The notes beneath the pieces are model-generated. The model searched no databases and was not told the DNA's origin. It was given only the letters and a program-made list of their open reading frames with translations. Positions 22,801 through 22,961 of a stretch of DNA of 22,961 nt are shown here, piece after piece. The DNA comes from Proteromonas lacertae (lineage: Eukaryota; Sar; Bigyra; Opalinata; Proteromonadidae), in NCBI GenBank assembly GCA_002245135.1, contig NGBS01000073.1:1-22961 (forward strand), given 5' to 3'. The translations under genes were made by a program, and so were the position numbers. Position 1 is the first letter of the stretch, and each line of letters starts with the position of its first letter.

Positions 22801-22961
22801 CGGACCAAATTTCTTTTGACCATGCTTCCACTAATTAAATAATATATATAAATTATACTAACGATTTTGTAGATTTATTAGATTTTTCTGGAGTTGATGC
22901 GGTTTCTTCATCACTTTTAGTTTCAGATGCAGGTACTGATATTTTTATTTTGTCCAGTTGC
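19822..22961 (-). repeat. Right arm of the 3.1-kb inverted repeat
   Basis: It is the reverse complement of 16469-19609 with only scattered single-base insertions or deletions in the parts I compared. Intron sequences (for example 21090-21127) match exactly. It runs to the window edge. Confidence 0.95.
19831..22961 (-). pseudogene. DDX46: Inverted, frame-broken copy of the DDX46/Prp5 gene
   Basis: The same gene as 16334-19600 in reverse, with its stop at 19831-19833 and its 5' end beyond the window. Relative to the left copy, single-base changes break frame near 20740, 20963, 21155, 21363, 22076, 22287, 22339, 22373, 22637 and 22793. It has the longer A run at 20364-20375, so the C-terminal frame that is broken in the left copy is open here (EKEAEKIALSNVHEDF). 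Each copy thus supplies what the other lacks. That is more like sequencing error on one gene than decay of a second gene, although a real recent duplicate cannot be ruled out. Confidence 0.85.

Overview
The window looks like nuclear DNA from a compact, very AT-rich unicellular eukaryote. The evidence is GT-AG introns of about 25-48 nt that interrupt clearly eukaryotic proteins (DEAD-box splicing helicase, HECT and RING/IBR ubiquitin ligases, BTB and leucine-rich-repeat proteins), the standard stop codons, and gene spacing that falls as low as 34 bp. I cannot name the species. Lineage-specific features are the intron style (GTAT start, TAG end, no polypyrimidine tract) and the many ubiquitin and scaffold proteins.

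Layout: (1) 1-4819 (+), the 3' part of a large HECT E3 ligase gene whose first 2.4 kb is broken by many single-base frame changes. (2) 5059-7221 (+), a four-exon BTB/BACK-like, Ig-like, SPRY-like protein. (3) 7598-9560 (-), a RING-RING-IBR-NFX1-like-RING protein whose last RING is the MYCBP2 (RING-Cys-relay) type, with an internal deletion in its relay half. (4) 9595-10527 (-), a shorter tandem relative that has only the MYCBP2-type tandem-cysteine relay half, with a proline/glutamine/aspartate-rich insert of about 100 residues in the mediator loop. (5) 10839-13969 (+), a pseudokinase followed by leucine-rich repeats, with introns placed at the same point of the repeat. (6) 13970-16333, about 2.4 kb without genes, holding diverged, partly inverted repeats. 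(7) 16334-19600 (+), a DDX46/Prp5 helicase gene of nearly full length. (8) 19610-19821, a spacer with the first 15 codons of an Hsp110-like gene, then 19822-22961 (-), an inverted copy of the DDX46 gene running off the window end.

The two DDX46 arms differ, where I compared them, only by single-base insertions and deletions. About ten of these lie in the right arm and one or two in the left, and I saw no substitutions. Together with the frame-broken first 2.4 kb, this suggests unpolished sequence near both window ends, and a fold-back or chimeric join (or a very recent palindrome) at 19.6-19.8 kb. The biologically most interesting part is the tandem pair of MYCBP2-like ligases at 7.6-10.5 kb. 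One carries the E2-binding RING plus an added RING/IBR module but has lost the upstream relay cysteine. Its neighbour carries both relay cysteines but no RING.
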